Shown here one piece after another: positions 15,307-24,591 of a stretch of DNA of 64,000 bases. Numbering within the stretch: position 1 is the first letter of the stretch; every line of letters begins with the position of its first letter. Under the pieces are notes generated by a model, which was not told the DNA's origin, searched no databases, and was given only the letters and a program-made list of their open reading frames with translations. The position numbers and the translations under genes are program-made. The DNA comes from CAIVVT01 sp963757265 (GTDB lineage Bacteria > Acidobacteriota > Terriglobia > Bryobacterales > Bryobacteraceae): positions 1,550,001 to 1,614,000 of the forward strand of contig CAVWRA010000006.1 in assembly GCA_963757265.1 (NCBI GenBank), written 5' to 3'.

Positions 15307-16692
15307 ATGCGGAGTTCCAACTATTGGCGCCTGATCCTGACGGCGCTCATCCTGATGGTGATTGCGCTGGCCGCGGTCGAGCACGTGCTGAGCCGGTATG
15401 GGGCGGCGGCGGGCGAGCGGGCATGGATTGTGGCGATCCTGCTGGCTTCCTCGATGGCGGCGCTCGGGCTGGCGCATGCGGCCTGGCGGGGGCTGATCCA
15501 GCGCGTGCTGCGCTTGAAAAGCATGGCGGAGGGGCTGCTGGAGATCCCCCCCCGACAAAACGAAACCAGCGACGCCAAGGACGAACTGGGCGCGCTGGAG
15601 CGCTCGCTGGCGGGGGTGGCGGCGCAGATCCGGAAGCTGGTGGAGCGGCTGCAGCTGGAGTCGGCGCGCCGGGAAGCGATCCTGGGCAGCATCGCGGAGG
15701 GGGTTCTGGCGGTGGACAGCGATCTGCGGATCATCTTCTGCAACGATGCGGTGATCCGGGCCGTTGGCGGCGGGCGGCGAGTGAGCGAGAACACGCGGCT
15801 GCTGGGATTGATTCGGGATACGGGGCTGTTCGAGATGCTGGGCGAAGTGGCGCGGCGGGGGGAGACGCGCAAGCACCGCCTCAAGATCACGTCGGACAAA
15901 GAGCGGACCTTCGAGGTGCAGGCGGGCCCGCTGGCGATGCCCAACGGCCAGGGCGCGATCGCGATTCTGTACGACACGACGGACCTGGAGCGGCTGGAGC
16001 AGGTGCGCAAGGATTTTGTCGCCAACGTGTCGCACGAAATGCGAACGCCGCTCGCGGGGATCATCGGCTACGCCGAAACGCTGCTGGATGGGGCGCTGGA
16101 AGACAAGGAAAACAACCGACGTTTCCTGAATATCATCCACTCCAACGCGGTGCGGCTGAACAGCATCGCTTCGGATCTGCTGGTGCTGTCGGAGCTGGAA
16201 TCGCGGGTCGATCCGCCGGAAGCGGCGCGGATTGCGGTGCGGGAGGTGATCGACAGCGTGCTCGCGATCGTGGCCAGCGAAGCGAGCGCCCGGCGGGTGG
16301 CGTTGATCCGCGAGGAGATCGAGGACGTGGACGTGATGGGCTCGCGGCTGCGGCTGGAACAGGCAGTGCTGAACCTGGTGGCGAACGCGATCAAGTTCAA
16401 CCAACCCGGGGGCGAAGTGCGGATCCGGGCGGTGACGGAGGACGGCAACGTGTCCATCACCATTGCGGACACCGGCGTCGGGATCCCCTCGCAGGATCTG
16501 CCGCGAATCTTCGAACGCTTTTATCGCGTGGACAAAGGGCGTTCGCGGCAGGTGGGGGGGACGGGACTAGGCCTCACAATTGTAAAACATGTCATCGAAA
16601 GAATGAGCGGAACTATCGAAGTCCAAAGCCGTTTGCGGGAAGGGTCAACGTTTACTGCGCACTTGCCGCTGGCAGAACGGCTAAAAGGATAG
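15307..16692 (+). CDS. phoR: Phosphate-regulon sensor histidine kinase PhoR
   Basis: 461 aa. Two TM helices (about 8-27 and 41-60), a HAMP-like linker, a PAS domain at about 120-220 (ILGSIAEGVLAVDSDLRII), HisKA with the phospho-acceptor His243 in NVSHEMRTPL, and HATPase with N box NLVANAIKFN, G1 DTGVGIP, F box FERFYRVD and G2 GGTGLGL. It should phosphorylate a PhoB response regulator when phosphate is low, and be held inactive by PstSCAB-PhoU in plenty. No response regulator is encoded beside it, which is unusual since phoB normally precedes phoR. Role assigned from the pst neighbourhood and architecture. Confidence 0.88.
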   Translation: MRSSNYWRLILTALILMVIALAAVEHVLSRYGAAAGERAWIVAILLASSMAALGLAHAAWRGLIQRVLRLKSMAEGLLEIPPRQNETSDAKDELGALERSLAGVAAQIRKLVERLQLESARREAILGSIAEGVLAVDSDLRIIFCNDAVIRAVGGGRRVSENTRLLGLIRDTGLFEMLGEVARRGETRKHRLKITSDKERTFEVQAGPLAMPNGQGAIAILYDTTDLERLEQVRKDFVANVSHEMRTPLAGIIGYAETLLDGALEDKENNRRFLNIIHSNAVRLNSIASDLLVLSELESRVDPPEAARIAVREVIDSVLAIVASEASARRVALIREEIEDVDVMGSRLRLEQAVLNLVANAIKFNQPGGEVRIRAVTEDGNVSITIADTGVGIPSQDLPRIFERFYRVDKGRSRQVGGTGLGLTIVKHVIERMSGTIEVQSRLREGSTFTAHLPLAERLKG

Positions 16693-16911
16693 GTCCGCAT
16701 TTGTAACCTTTCAGTAATTCAATATTCATGTGGTGCTCACAGCTATTCGATAATCTCTGTGATGACGTGTATGGAAGTCTCGCAATCGACGGCAATGCGT
16801 ACGTATGCCGTCAGCTTGAGGGGCTCTTCAGACACCCGATTCCGATTGCCATAAAGACCGCGCATCCGCCGCTTGGGGATGCCTAAAACTAGAGGACAGG
16901 ATTATAGACAA

Positions 16912-18627
16912 ATGAGTCAGCACAGAATTCAGGCTTGGGTTGCGGGCCCACTGGTAGCTTGCCTACTAGCCGCGACCACATCGATGATTGCGGCTGAGAC
17001 CCCGGCTGTGAACGACGGCACACAGGCCGACCAATCACAGAAGGCCCGCAGCCAGAACGTTGACCTTGAGAAACTCCGCAAGCAGATTGCGGACCAGCAG
17101 AAGCAAATCGAAGCGCTGCAGAAGGCGCTGGCCGAGCAGCAGCGAATGCTAGATGCGGCGGCGACAGCGGAGAAGACGGACGTGGCGGCGCCGGCTCCGA
17201 CGATGGCCGTTCCGGCTACGCGGGCTCCGCTGGGCGACGTGGCCAGCACCACGCCGATGATCCCGATGAGCCCGTCGGGAGCGGCGATGGCGGGTCAGCC
17301 TGCGGAGAAAGCTTCGCCCTTACAATTCAACATCGGTAACGTCACGATCATACCGGTCGGATTCATGGATCTGACCGGCGTGTGGCGCGACAAGAACGCC
17401 GGGTCGGGCATCGGTTCGAACTTTGCCAGCGTCCCTTACAACAACAGCCTGCCCGCGGCAAAACTCAGCGAGTTCCGGTTCAGCCCGCAGAACAGCCGGC
17501 TGGGCTTCCGCGTCGACGGGGACTGGAAGGGCGCGCGCTTCATCGGCTACAACGAGTTCGACTTCCTCGGAACCAGCGGCAACAACGCCATGGGCGTTAC
17601 CAACGGCGCTTTCGTGCCCCGCATCCGCCTGTACTGGGTGGACGTGCGCAAGGACAAATTTGAGTTTCAGGCCGGCCAGAGCTGGAGTTTGCTGACTCCC
17701 AACCGCAAGGGGCTCTCGGCGCTGCCGGGCGACCTGTTCTACAGCCAGGTGATGGACGTCAATTACGTAATCGGCCTCACGTGGACCCGCCAGCCGGGCG
17801 TGCGCTTCATCATCCATCCCAACGAGAAGGTTACGTTCGGCATTTCGGCCGAGAATCCGAACCAGTACATCGGCGGTTCAGGCGGCCTTAACGCCGCGGC
17901 GATCACATTGCCCGCCGCGCTGGCGACCACCGGCACCGAGTTCGATAGCGTTGGCGCCAGCCCTCTGTCCACTCCCAACGTGACCCCCGACCTGATCGCC
18001 AAGCTGGCGTTCGACCCGCACAGGCGGGTGCACTTCGAGATCGCGGGCCTCCAGCGCACGTTCAAGGATTACAATACCGTCACGCACAACTATTACACGG
18101 CGGTTGGAGCGGGCGGATCGCTCAACGGGAATTTCGAGATCGCGAAGGGCTTCCGGCTGATCACCAACAATTTCTGGAGCGATGGCGGCGGCCGTTATCT
18201 TTTCGGCAACGCGCCGGACCTCATAATCAGGTCTACTGGCGCCATCAGCCCGGTGCACGCGGGCGGCTTCGTGGAAGGCTTTGAATACCAGGCCACCAAG
18301 AAGCTCATGTTGTGGGCCTATTATGGCGCAGTTTACGTGGGCCGCGACATCGCCATCGACGCCAATGGCACCAGCCTGATCGGTTATGGCTATTACAAGT
18401 CGTCCAGCAATGATAATCGTGCGATTCAGGAAGGCACCTTCGGTTTCACGCACAACTTCTGGAAGGACGGCAAGTACGGGGCCCTCACTTTCATCGGCCA
18501 GTACGAGTATCTGACGCGCAACCCCTGGTACTACGCCTCGCCCTCACCCAAGCAAGCGCACGACAACTCGATCTACGCGGACATCCGCTACACGCTGCCC
18601 GGCTCAGCGCCGACGATCGGCAAGTAA
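16912..18627 (+). CDS. Outer-membrane porin with N-terminal coiled coil (DcaP-like)
   Basis: 571 aa with a signal peptide (VACLLAATTSMIAAE), then a periplasmic coiled coil (VDLEKLRKQIADQQKQIEAL with QKALAEQQRMLDAA), an Ala/Pro linker, and a beta-barrel of about 430 residues (SRLGFRVDGDWKGARFIGYN, EFQAGQSWSLLTP, final strand NSIYADIRYTLPGS). The layout fits trimeric DcaP-type porins. Sitting between phoR and pstS, it probably passes phosphate or phosphate esters across the outer membrane. ATG 16912 follows AGAGGACAGG; a TTG at 16873 in frame adds 13 unlikely residues. A hairpin terminator follows. Confidence 0.8.
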   Translation: MSQHRIQAWVAGPLVACLLAATTSMIAAETPAVNDGTQADQSQKARSQNVDLEKLRKQIADQQKQIEALQKALAEQQRMLDAAATAEKTDVAAPAPTMAVPATRAPLGDVASTTPMIPMSPSGAAMAGQPAEKASPLQFNIGNVTIIPVGFMDLTGVWRDKNAGSGIGSNFASVPYNNSLPAAKLSEFRFSPQNSRLGFRVDGDWKGARFIGYNEFDFLGTSGNNAMGVTNGAFVPRIRLYWVDVRKDKFEFQAGQSWSLLTPNRKGLSALPGDLFYSQVMDVNYVIGLTWTRQPGVRFIIHPNEKVTFGISAENPNQYIGGSGGLNAAAITLPAALATTGTEFDSVGASPLSTPNVTPDLIAKLAFDPHRRVHFEIAGLQRTFKDYNTVTHNYYTAVGAGGSLNGNFEIAKGFRLITNNFWSDGGGRYLFGNAPDLIIRSTGAISPVHAGGFVEGFEYQATKKLMLWAYYGAVYVGRDIAIDANGTSLIGYGYYKSSSNDNRAIQEGTFGFTHNFWKDGKYGALTFIGQYEYLTRNPWYYASPSPKQAHDNSIYADIRYTLPGSAPTIGK

Positions 18628-18638
18628 GTTTCCGGTCT

Positions 18639-18680
18639 GCAACTCAACCGAAGAGCCACCGGGGCCTTCGGTTGAGTTGC
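18639..18680 (+). terminator. Hairpin terminator or attenuator after the porin
   Basis: A perfect 15-bp stem, GCAACTCAACCGAAG paired with CTTCGGTTGAGTTGC, around a 12-base loop. The run after the stem is gtctaaaaa, with no long T tract. It lies between the porin and pstS, so it may lower rather than stop transcription into the pst genes. Confidence 0.7.
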
Positions 18681-18738
18681 GTCTAAAAACCCAAAATCCG
18701 CGGGCAAGCAGTAGAATCCAGTAAGGAAGTGAGTTCCA

Positions 18739-19797
18739 ATGAGTAAGCGCATTTTTCTCATATCGATAGCCGCCTTCCTCATGGCGGGCGGTTGGATCCT
18801 GGCGCAGCAGGCGGTGCGTCTCAACGGGGCCGGAGCAACGTTCCCGAACCCCATTTACCAGAAGTGGGTCACGGAGTTCCAGAAAGAGACCCATATCGAG
18901 ATCAACTACCAGTCGGTGGGCTCCGGGGCAGGCGTCGGTCAAGTCACCGAAGGCAATGTTGACTTCGGCGCATCCGACGGCCCCATGAATCCCGAGGAGT
19001 TGAAGAAGTTCCAGGACAAACGGGGATTCGGCGTGCTGCACTTCCCGACGGTGATGGGCGGCGTCGTGCCGACCTACAACCTGCCGGGCGTTTCAGCAGC
19101 GCTCAACTTCACGCCGGAAGCGCTGGCGGGGATCTTCCTGGGCACGGTCAAGAAATGGAACGATCCGCTGCTGGCGAAAGCCAATCCTGGAGTGAAACTG
19201 CCGGATAGCGAGATCGTTACGGCGCACCGTTCGGACGGCAGCGGGACGACCTTCGTGTTCACCGACTATCTGTCGAAAGTGAGCGAGGAGTGGAAGAGCA
19301 AGGTGGGCACTGCGAAGTCGGTTAGCTGGCCTGTCGGCCTGGGCGCGAAGGGCAACGAAGGCGTTTCCGGACTGGTGAAGCAGACGGCCAACTCGATCGG
19401 CTATGTCGAATTGAGTTACGCTCTGCAGAACAAGCTGGCCTATGGATTCGTCAGAAACCAGGCCGGGAAGTTCGTGCAAGCGACGACGGCCAGCGTCACG
19501 GCCGCCGCGGCGAGCACGGTAAAGGATATGCCGGAGGATTTCCGGGTTTCGATCACGAATGCGCCAGGCAAGGAGGCCTATCCCATCTCGACCTTCACCT
19601 GGCTGTTGATTCCCGAAAAGATCCAGGACGCGGCCAAGCACCCGGAACCTGCGAAGAAGAAGGCGATTGTGGATTTCCTACAGTGGATGCTGGAAGACGA
19701 GGCGCAGAAGATGGCCGAAGTGCCCGGGATGGACTACGCCCGCTTGCCGAAAGCGGTTGTGGTGAAGGAACTCAAGGCCATCGCCAAGATTCAATAG
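18739..19797 (+). CDS. pstS: Phosphate-binding protein PstS (third), secreted not lipidated
   Basis: 352 aa, with signal peptide FLISIAAFLMAGGWILAQ and no lipobox cysteine, unlike the two PstS of the leftward cluster. Motifs: LNGAGATFPNPIYQKWV, NYQSVGSGAGVGQV, NVDFGASDGPMNPEEL, FLGTVKKWNDPLLAKANPG, GSGTTFVFTDYLSKV, SIGYVELSYAL and YPISTFTWLLIP. It binds phosphate in the periplasm for the PstC/PstA encoded next. SD ggaag precedes ATG by about six bases. First gene of the rightward pstSCAB-phoU run. Confidence 0.95.
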   Translation: MSKRIFLISIAAFLMAGGWILAQQAVRLNGAGATFPNPIYQKWVTEFQKETHIEINYQSVGSGAGVGQVTEGNVDFGASDGPMNPEELKKFQDKRGFGVLHFPTVMGGVVPTYNLPGVSAALNFTPEALAGIFLGTVKKWNDPLLAKANPGVKLPDSEIVTAHRSDGSGTTFVFTDYLSKVSEEWKSKVGTAKSVSWPVGLGAKGNEGVSGLVKQTANSIGYVELSYALQNKLAYGFVRNQAGKFVQATTASVTAAAASTVKDMPEDFRVSITNAPGKEAYPISTFTWLLIPEKIQDAAKHPEPAKKKAIVDFLQWMLEDEAQKMAEVPGMDYARLPKAVVVKELKAIAKIQ

Positions 19798-19812
19798 TGG
19801 CGAAGGAGCCGC

Positions 19813-20787
19813 ATGGCCGCGTCTGAAACGAAGTTGGATCGCGCCCGCTCGAACGAGCGGGCGCAGTCCTTTTGGGAACGGCTGATGCGCGGTGACAATG
19901 TGGCGAATGTGATCGTTTTTGCGGCTGCGGCGAGCATCGTACTGATCACCGTGTGGGTGATCTTCGAGTTGTACAGCAACTCCTCCGTTTCGCGCGAGCG
20001 GTTCGGCTGGGCGTTCCTTTACAAGCAGGATTGGGATCCGGTCCAGGAGAAGTTCGGGGCGCTGCCGTTCATTTTCGGCACGGTGGTGAGCTCGGCGCTG
20101 GCGTTGCTCATGGCGATTCCGTTCGGGGTCGGAGCGGCGATTTTCCTGGCGGAACTGGCGCCGCCGCGGATTTCGGACGTGCTCTCGTTTCTGATCGAGC
20201 TGCTGGCGGCGGTGCCGAGCGTCATCTTCGGCCTGCTGGGGATCTTCGTCCTGATTCCGATGCTCAAGTGGGCGGAGCCGTTCATTCGCGACGGGCTGGG
20301 TTTTCTGCCCCTGTTCCAGGGACCTTTTTATGGCGTCAGCATGCTCACGGCGGGGTTCGTGCTGGCGGTGATGATCGTTCCGTTCATCATTTCCATTTCG
20401 CGCGAAGTGCTGCTGGCCGTGCCGGCCGATCAGCGGGAAGCCGCGATGGCGCTGGGGGCAACTAAGTGGGAGAGCACCTGGGATGTCGTGGTGCCGTATG
20501 CGCGCAAAGGGATTCTGGGGTCCATTTTCCTGGCCCTGGCGCGGTCGTTAGGGGAGACGATGGCGGTGACGATGGTGATCGGGAACGACCCGAAGATCCA
20601 TGCCTCGCTGTTCGCGCCGGGCTACTCGATCGCGGCCGTGATTGCGAATGAATTCGCCGAGGCGAGCTCCGACATCCTGCGGCACACGCTGGTCGAAATG
20701 GGCCTGATCCTGTTCGCCTTGACGTTTTTGATCAACGGCCTGGCGCGGCTGCTGATCCTGACGACGACGCGCAAGGGGACGACGTGA
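19813..20787 (+). CDS. pstC: Phosphate ABC transporter permease PstC (rightward cluster)
   Basis: 324 aa, about six TM helices. Recognised by the PstC core FLIELLAAVPSVIFGLLGIF, the EAA loop AAMALGATKWESTWDVVVP and LARSLGETMAVTMVIGN. This copy is uninterrupted, unlike the leftward one. It partners PstA in the inner membrane. Its stop overlaps the start of pstA by four bases. Confidence 0.96.
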   Translation: MAASETKLDRARSNERAQSFWERLMRGDNVANVIVFAAAASIVLITVWVIFELYSNSSVSRERFGWAFLYKQDWDPVQEKFGALPFIFGTVVSSALALLMAIPFGVGAAIFLAELAPPRISDVLSFLIELLAAVPSVIFGLLGIFVLIPMLKWAEPFIRDGLGFLPLFQGPFYGVSMLTAGFVLAVMIVPFIISISREVLLAVPADQREAAMALGATKWESTWDVVVPYARKGILGSIFLALARSLGETMAVTMVIGNDPKIHASLFAPGYSIAAVIANEFAEASSDILRHTLVEMGLILFALTFLINGLARLLILTTTRKGTT

Positions 20788-21635
20788 TGACGGCTCGCCT
20801 GCTCTACCGCAAGGCCATCAATACCGTGATGCTCACGCTGACCGCAATCTGTACGCTGGTAGCGGTGGGCATCCTGTTGTTTATCCTAGGCTATCTGTTG
20901 TGGCATGGAGGAACCAGCCTGAACTGGGATTTCTTTACCAAGCTGCCGGTGCCGGTGGGCGAACCGGGCGGCGGCATGGCCAATGCGATCGTCGGCAGCG
21001 CGAAACTGCTGCTGGTGGCCTCGCTGGTGGGCGTGCCGCTGGGCTTTCTGGGCGGCGTGTACCTGGCCGAGTACGGCGGCGGCGCGTTCTCCTTCCTGGT
21101 GCGCTACATGACTGACCTGCTGAACGGCGTTCCTTCGATCGTCATGGGGATTTTCGCTTACACGGTCATCATCATGCGCCAGCACCACTTCTCGACCCTG
21201 GCCGGCGGCATCGCGTTGGGCGTGATGATGATTCCGATTGCGGTACGCAGCACGGAGGAGTTCCTGAAGGCCGTTCCCGACACGCTGAGGGAAGCGGCGG
21301 TGGCGCTCGGCGCGTCGAAATCGCGAGCCATCCTGACCGTGGTGATCCCGGCCGCCTTCGATGCAATCCTCACGGGCTTGATGCTGGACCTGGCGCGGGT
21401 GGCCGGCGAGACGGCGCCGCTCATTTTCACCGCGTTCGGCAACCGGTTCTGGAGCCCGGGCTGGAACCAGCCGACGGCTTCGCTGCCGGTGATGATTTAC
21501 ACCTATGCGATCTCGCCGTACGAAGAGTGGCACCGGCAGGCCTGGTCCGCGGGCTTCGTCCTGCTGACGCTGGTGCTGGCGGTGAATATTACTTCGCGGC
21601 TGGTTCTGGCCAGAAGGGGCCATGCCGCGAGGTGA
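20784..21635 (+). CDS. pstA: Phosphate ABC transporter permease PstA (rightward cluster)
   Basis: 283 aa with about six TM helices, the EAA loop REAAVALGASKSRAILTVVI and LARVAGETAPLIFTAFGN. The usual FWSPGWNQPTASLPVMIY segment near the C-terminus is present. GTG 20784 gives a four-base overlap with pstC; ATG 20787 is an equally good start one codon later. The N-terminus is compact compared with the leftward PstA. Confidence 0.95.
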   Translation: MMTARLLYRKAINTVMLTLTAICTLVAVGILLFILGYLLWHGGTSLNWDFFTKLPVPVGEPGGGMANAIVGSAKLLLVASLVGVPLGFLGGVYLAEYGGGAFSFLVRYMTDLLNGVPSIVMGIFAYTVIIMRQHHFSTLAGGIALGVMMIPIAVRSTEEFLKAVPDTLREAAVALGASKSRAILTVVIPAAFDAILTGLMLDLARVAGETAPLIFTAFGNRFWSPGWNQPTASLPVMIYTYAISPYEEWHRQAWSAGFVLLTLVLAVNITSRLVLARRGHAAR

Positions 21636-21638
21636 ACC

Positions 21639-22487
21639 ATGGATAGCCCCATCAAGCCGGTTTTCGAGCAGAATGGCGAGGGCCTGGCCAACCGGCCTGT
21701 GGCGGTGGAGGGGACCACGGGGAAGTTGGCCGAGGGCGTCGGGCCCAAGCTGAAGGTCAGCGATCTCAGCTTTTTTTATGACGAGTTCGAAGCGCTGAGA
21801 AGCGTCAGCCTGGAGATGAGCGCGAAGCGCGTGACGGCGTTCATCGGCCCTTCCGGTTGCGGGAAATCCACGTTTTTGCGAACGCTCGACCGCATGTACG
21901 AACTGGTGCGCAAGACCCGCGTCCAGGGGGAAGTGCTGCTCGACGGCGCGAGCATCTTCGACATGGACGTGTCGCAATTGCGCCGCCGCGTGGGGATGGT
22001 TTTCCAGAAATCGAACCCGTTCCCGAAATCGATTTTCGACAACGTCGCCTACGGCCTGCGTATCAATGGGTTCGCGCGCGGGAGAAAACTGCATGAGATG
22101 GTGGAAAGCAGTCTGAGGCGCGCGGCGCTGTGGGACGAGGTCAAGGACAAACTGGACGAGTCCGCCTACTCGCTGTCGGGCGGGCAACAGCAGCGGCTGT
22201 GCATCGCCCGCGCGCTGGCCGTGGACCCCGAAGTTCTGCTGCTGGACGAACCTTGCTCGGCCCTGGACCCGATCGCGACGGCCAAGATCGAGGACCTGAT
22301 CTTCCAGCTGAAGGACAGTTGCACGATCGTGATCGTCACCCACAACATGCAACAGGCGGCGCGCGTCGCGGACTACACTGGATTCTTCCTTCTGGGCCGG
22401 CTGATCGAGTTTGACAAGACCGCCACGATTTTCAAGAATCCCTCGAAAAAGGAAACCGAGGATTACGTGACCGGCCGGTTCGGATAA
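21639..22487 (+). CDS. pstB: Phosphate ABC transporter ATP-binding protein PstB (rightward cluster)
   Basis: 282 aa. Walker A GPSGCGKST with Lys at about 77, signature LSGGQQQRLCIARAL, Walker B VLLLDEPCSALDP and switch His in IVTHNMQQ. Three bases after pstA. It has a 35-residue leader before the fold (KLKVSDLSFFYDEF). It couples ATP hydrolysis to phosphate uptake and takes part in PhoR signalling with PhoU. Confidence 0.97.
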   Translation: MDSPIKPVFEQNGEGLANRPVAVEGTTGKLAEGVGPKLKVSDLSFFYDEFEALRSVSLEMSAKRVTAFIGPSGCGKSTFLRTLDRMYELVRKTRVQGEVLLDGASIFDMDVSQLRRRVGMVFQKSNPFPKSIFDNVAYGLRINGFARGRKLHEMVESSLRRAALWDEVKDKLDESAYSLSGGQQQRLCIARALAVDPEVLLLDEPCSALDPIATAKIEDLIFQLKDSCTIVIVTHNMQQAARVADYTGFFLLGRLIEFDKTATIFKNPSKKETEDYVTGRFG

Positions 22488-22508
22488 AACGCGGATTGGG
22501 GGAGATCA

Positions 22509-23198
22509 TTGCGCCGCCTTGTCGAAGAGCTCGATGAACTCAGCAACAAGCTGCTGGAGATGTGTTCGTTTGTGGAATCGGCCGTCCAGCGCAGCATCAG
22601 CGCGGTGACGGAAAAGGACCTGGAGGCGGCTGAGGAGGTTCTGGGCAAAGAGGCTCGAATCAACCAGATCGAGATTGAAATCGACGATTTCGCGATCAGC
22701 CTGCTGGCGCTGCACCAACCGATGGCGGCCGATCTGCGCCTGATCGTCGCGGCGCTCAAAATCAACACGGATCTGGAGCGGATGGGCGACCTGGCGGAGA
22801 GCATCGCCCATCGAGCCAAGTCGCTGATGCAGGCGCCAATGATCAAACCGATGGTGGACATTCCGCACATTGCGGGGTTGGTGCAATCGATGGTGCGCAA
22901 GAGCCTGGACGCGTTTGTGCAGCGCGACGCCGAATTGGCGCGCAGCGTTCTGGCGTCCGATACGGCGGTGGACAATCTGCGCTCGGCCAGCTATCACGAG
23001 CTGATCAGCTTCATGGAGCACGAGCCGGCGAGCATCCGCCAGGCCGTCGATCTGATCGCGGTGGTCCGCAACCTGGAGCGCATCGCCGATCACAGCACCA
23101 ACATCGCGGAAGACGTCCTGTTCATGGTGAAAGGGATCGACGTGCGGCACCACGCCGAGGGGCGCCGCACGCTGGCCGAAGGCCGCGAGCCGGACTGA
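22509..23198 (+). CDS. phoU: Phosphate transport regulator PhoU
   Basis: 229 aa, two tandem three-helix PhoU domains with metal-cluster motifs (E/DxxxD) in LLEMCSFVESAVQRSI / VLGKEARINQIEIEIDDFAI and the second repeat VASDTAVDNLRSASYHELIS / RNLERIADHSTNIAEDVLF. It links the PstSCAB transporter to PhoR and keeps the Pho regulon off when phosphate is ample. Start TTG 22509 with GGGGGAG upstream. Last gene of the rightward cluster. A 440-bp spacer to rpsL follows. Confidence 0.95.
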   Translation: MRRLVEELDELSNKLLEMCSFVESAVQRSISAVTEKDLEAAEEVLGKEARINQIEIEIDDFAISLLALHQPMAADLRLIVAALKINTDLERMGDLAESIAHRAKSLMQAPMIKPMVDIPHIAGLVQSMVRKSLDAFVQRDAELARSVLASDTAVDNLRSASYHELISFMEHEPASIRQAVDLIAVVRNLERIADHSTNIAEDVLFMVKGIDVRHHAEGRRTLAEGREPD

Positions 23199-23641
23199 GA
23201 TGTGACGGGCGCGGCGGCCAGCGGAAAGCGGCAGGGTTCGCTCAGAATTCAGCTATCGAAAGATATATTTCGCTAGCCGCGGTTCCGGGATTGCGCGTGC
23301 CACCGGTTGACGTTGACACAACTGGCACGTGGTGTGCTAGGCTGAAAAAGTTCGAGGAGTTTGCTGGACTGTTCCGGCTACCCTTCTTGCGATCAGGCGC
23401 TGGCTTGTGAGCGGGGAGCCGTCCGGGCAGCCGCCCCGAGGTTCCTGCCGGCATTGCCCTGGCAGGGATATGGGCGGGTCTTAATGACCCTCTTCTACGG
23501 CTTGGCCGGTTGATTCCGGCGCGACGCCGCCGAATTTTCGGGAATTCTCCAACGTTCGGGACCGCAAGAGCGGTGCGTATGTGCGCGTTTGCGGCCGGAG
23601 GTTGGAAACGACGCTCTGACAGATGAGACAGAGGTTAGTTC
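23199..23641 (+). promoter_or_regulatory. Promoter and long leader of the ribosomal superoperon
   Basis: No gene in 443 bp. The likely promoter has TTGACA at 23313-23318 and a weak -10 (TAGGCT at 23338-23343, 19-bp spacer, or GCTAGG at 17). A leader of nearly 300 bases follows to rpsL. It contains a small hairpin, GGGTC-ttaat-GACCC at 23477-23491, and CCTGCC/GGCAGG arms near 23446-23467. A leader-based autoregulation of S12/S7 synthesis is possible but not shown. Confidence 0.5.
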
Positions 23642-24046
23642 GTGCCTACGTTTAATCAGCTTGTCCGCAAGGGGCGCAGGCCGCCCCGCTACAAGACCGC
23701 GAGCCCGGCGCTGCAGTCGTGTCCGCAACGGCGGGGCGTCTGCACGCGCGTGTATACGACCACCCCGAAGAAGCCCAACTCGGCGCTGCGCAAGGTGGCG
23801 CGCGTGCGGCTGACCAACAGCATCGAAGTGACGACCTATATCCCGGGCGTCGGGCATAACCTGCAGGAGCACTCGATCGTGTTGATCCGCGGCGGCCGCG
23901 TGAAGGACCTGCCCGGCGTGCGGTATCACATCGTGCGCGGCACGCTGGACACGGCCGGCGTTTCGGGCCGGATGCAGGGCCGCTCGAAATATGGGGCCAA
24001 GCGTCCGAAAGCGGGCCAGGCTCCCTCGGCCAAGGGTAAAAAGTAG
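23642..24046 (+). CDS. rpsL: 30S ribosomal protein S12
   Basis: 134 aa, starts with GTG. Part of the decoding centre. It contains KKPNSALRKVARVRL and RVKDLPGVRYH; the two lysines where streptomycin-resistance changes occur are wild type. C-terminal Lys-rich tail (SKYGAKRPKAG, SAKGKK). First gene of the str block; rpsG follows 30 bases on. Confidence 0.98.
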   Translation: MPTFNQLVRKGRRPPRYKTASPALQSCPQRRGVCTRVYTTTPKKPNSALRKVARVRLTNSIEVTTYIPGVGHNLQEHSIVLIRGGRVKDLPGVRYHIVRGTLDTAGVSGRMQGRSKYGAKRPKAGQAPSAKGKK

Positions 24047-24076
24047 TGCAGGGAAGGGAAAGGAGCTGAAGCCGGA

Positions 24077-24547
24077 ATGCCTCGCAGACGCCGCGCCGAG
24101 GTGCGCGAAATCCAGCCTGACAGCGTGTACGGTTCGACGCTGGCCGAGAAGTTCATCAACTCGATGATGTGGGAAGGCAAGAAGACGGCCTCCCAGAATA
24201 TTTTCTACGGCGCGATGGATCTCATTCAGGAGCGGACCAACGACGAGCCGCTGAAGCTGTTTAAGAAGGCGGTGGAGAACTGCAAGCCGCTGCTCGAGGT
24301 CAAGACGCGCCGCGTGGGTGGCGCGAACTACCAGGTGCCGATCGAGGTTCCGCAAAACCGGCGCACGTCGCTGGCGATTCGCTGGATTCTCGCCGGGTCG
24401 CGGGCGCGCTCCGAGAAGAGCATGGCCGAGAAGCTGGCCAATGAGCTGATGGATGCCGCCAACAACCGCGGCAGCGCCATGAAGAAAAAGGACGATGTCC
24501 ATCGCATGGCCGAGGCCAATAAGGCGTTCGCCCATTACCGCTGGTAG
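24077..24547 (+). CDS. rpsG: 30S ribosomal protein S7
   Basis: 156 aa, the standard bacterial length. Assembly protein of the 30S head, binds the 3' major domain of 16S rRNA. Recognised by MPRRRRAEVREIQPDSVYGS, VNxxMxxGKK-like SMMWEGKKTASQNIFY and ARSEKSMAEKLANELMDA. SD AGGAG lies about 12 bases before ATG. 44 bp upstream of fusA. Confidence 0.98.
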   Translation: MPRRRRAEVREIQPDSVYGSTLAEKFINSMMWEGKKTASQNIFYGAMDLIQERTNDEPLKLFKKAVENCKPLLEVKTRRVGGANYQVPIEVPQNRRTSLAIRWILAGSRARSEKSMAEKLANELMDAANNRGSAMKKKDDVHRMAEANKAFAHYRW

Positions 24548-24591
24548 TTCGAGGGAGAACGAACGCAGGCACGCGCACTGAATACGACGAT

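Noticed and set aside
15067..16404. 445-aa minus-strand frame opposite phoR
   Set aside because: No protein-like motif; phoR on the plus strand has complete kinase motifs.
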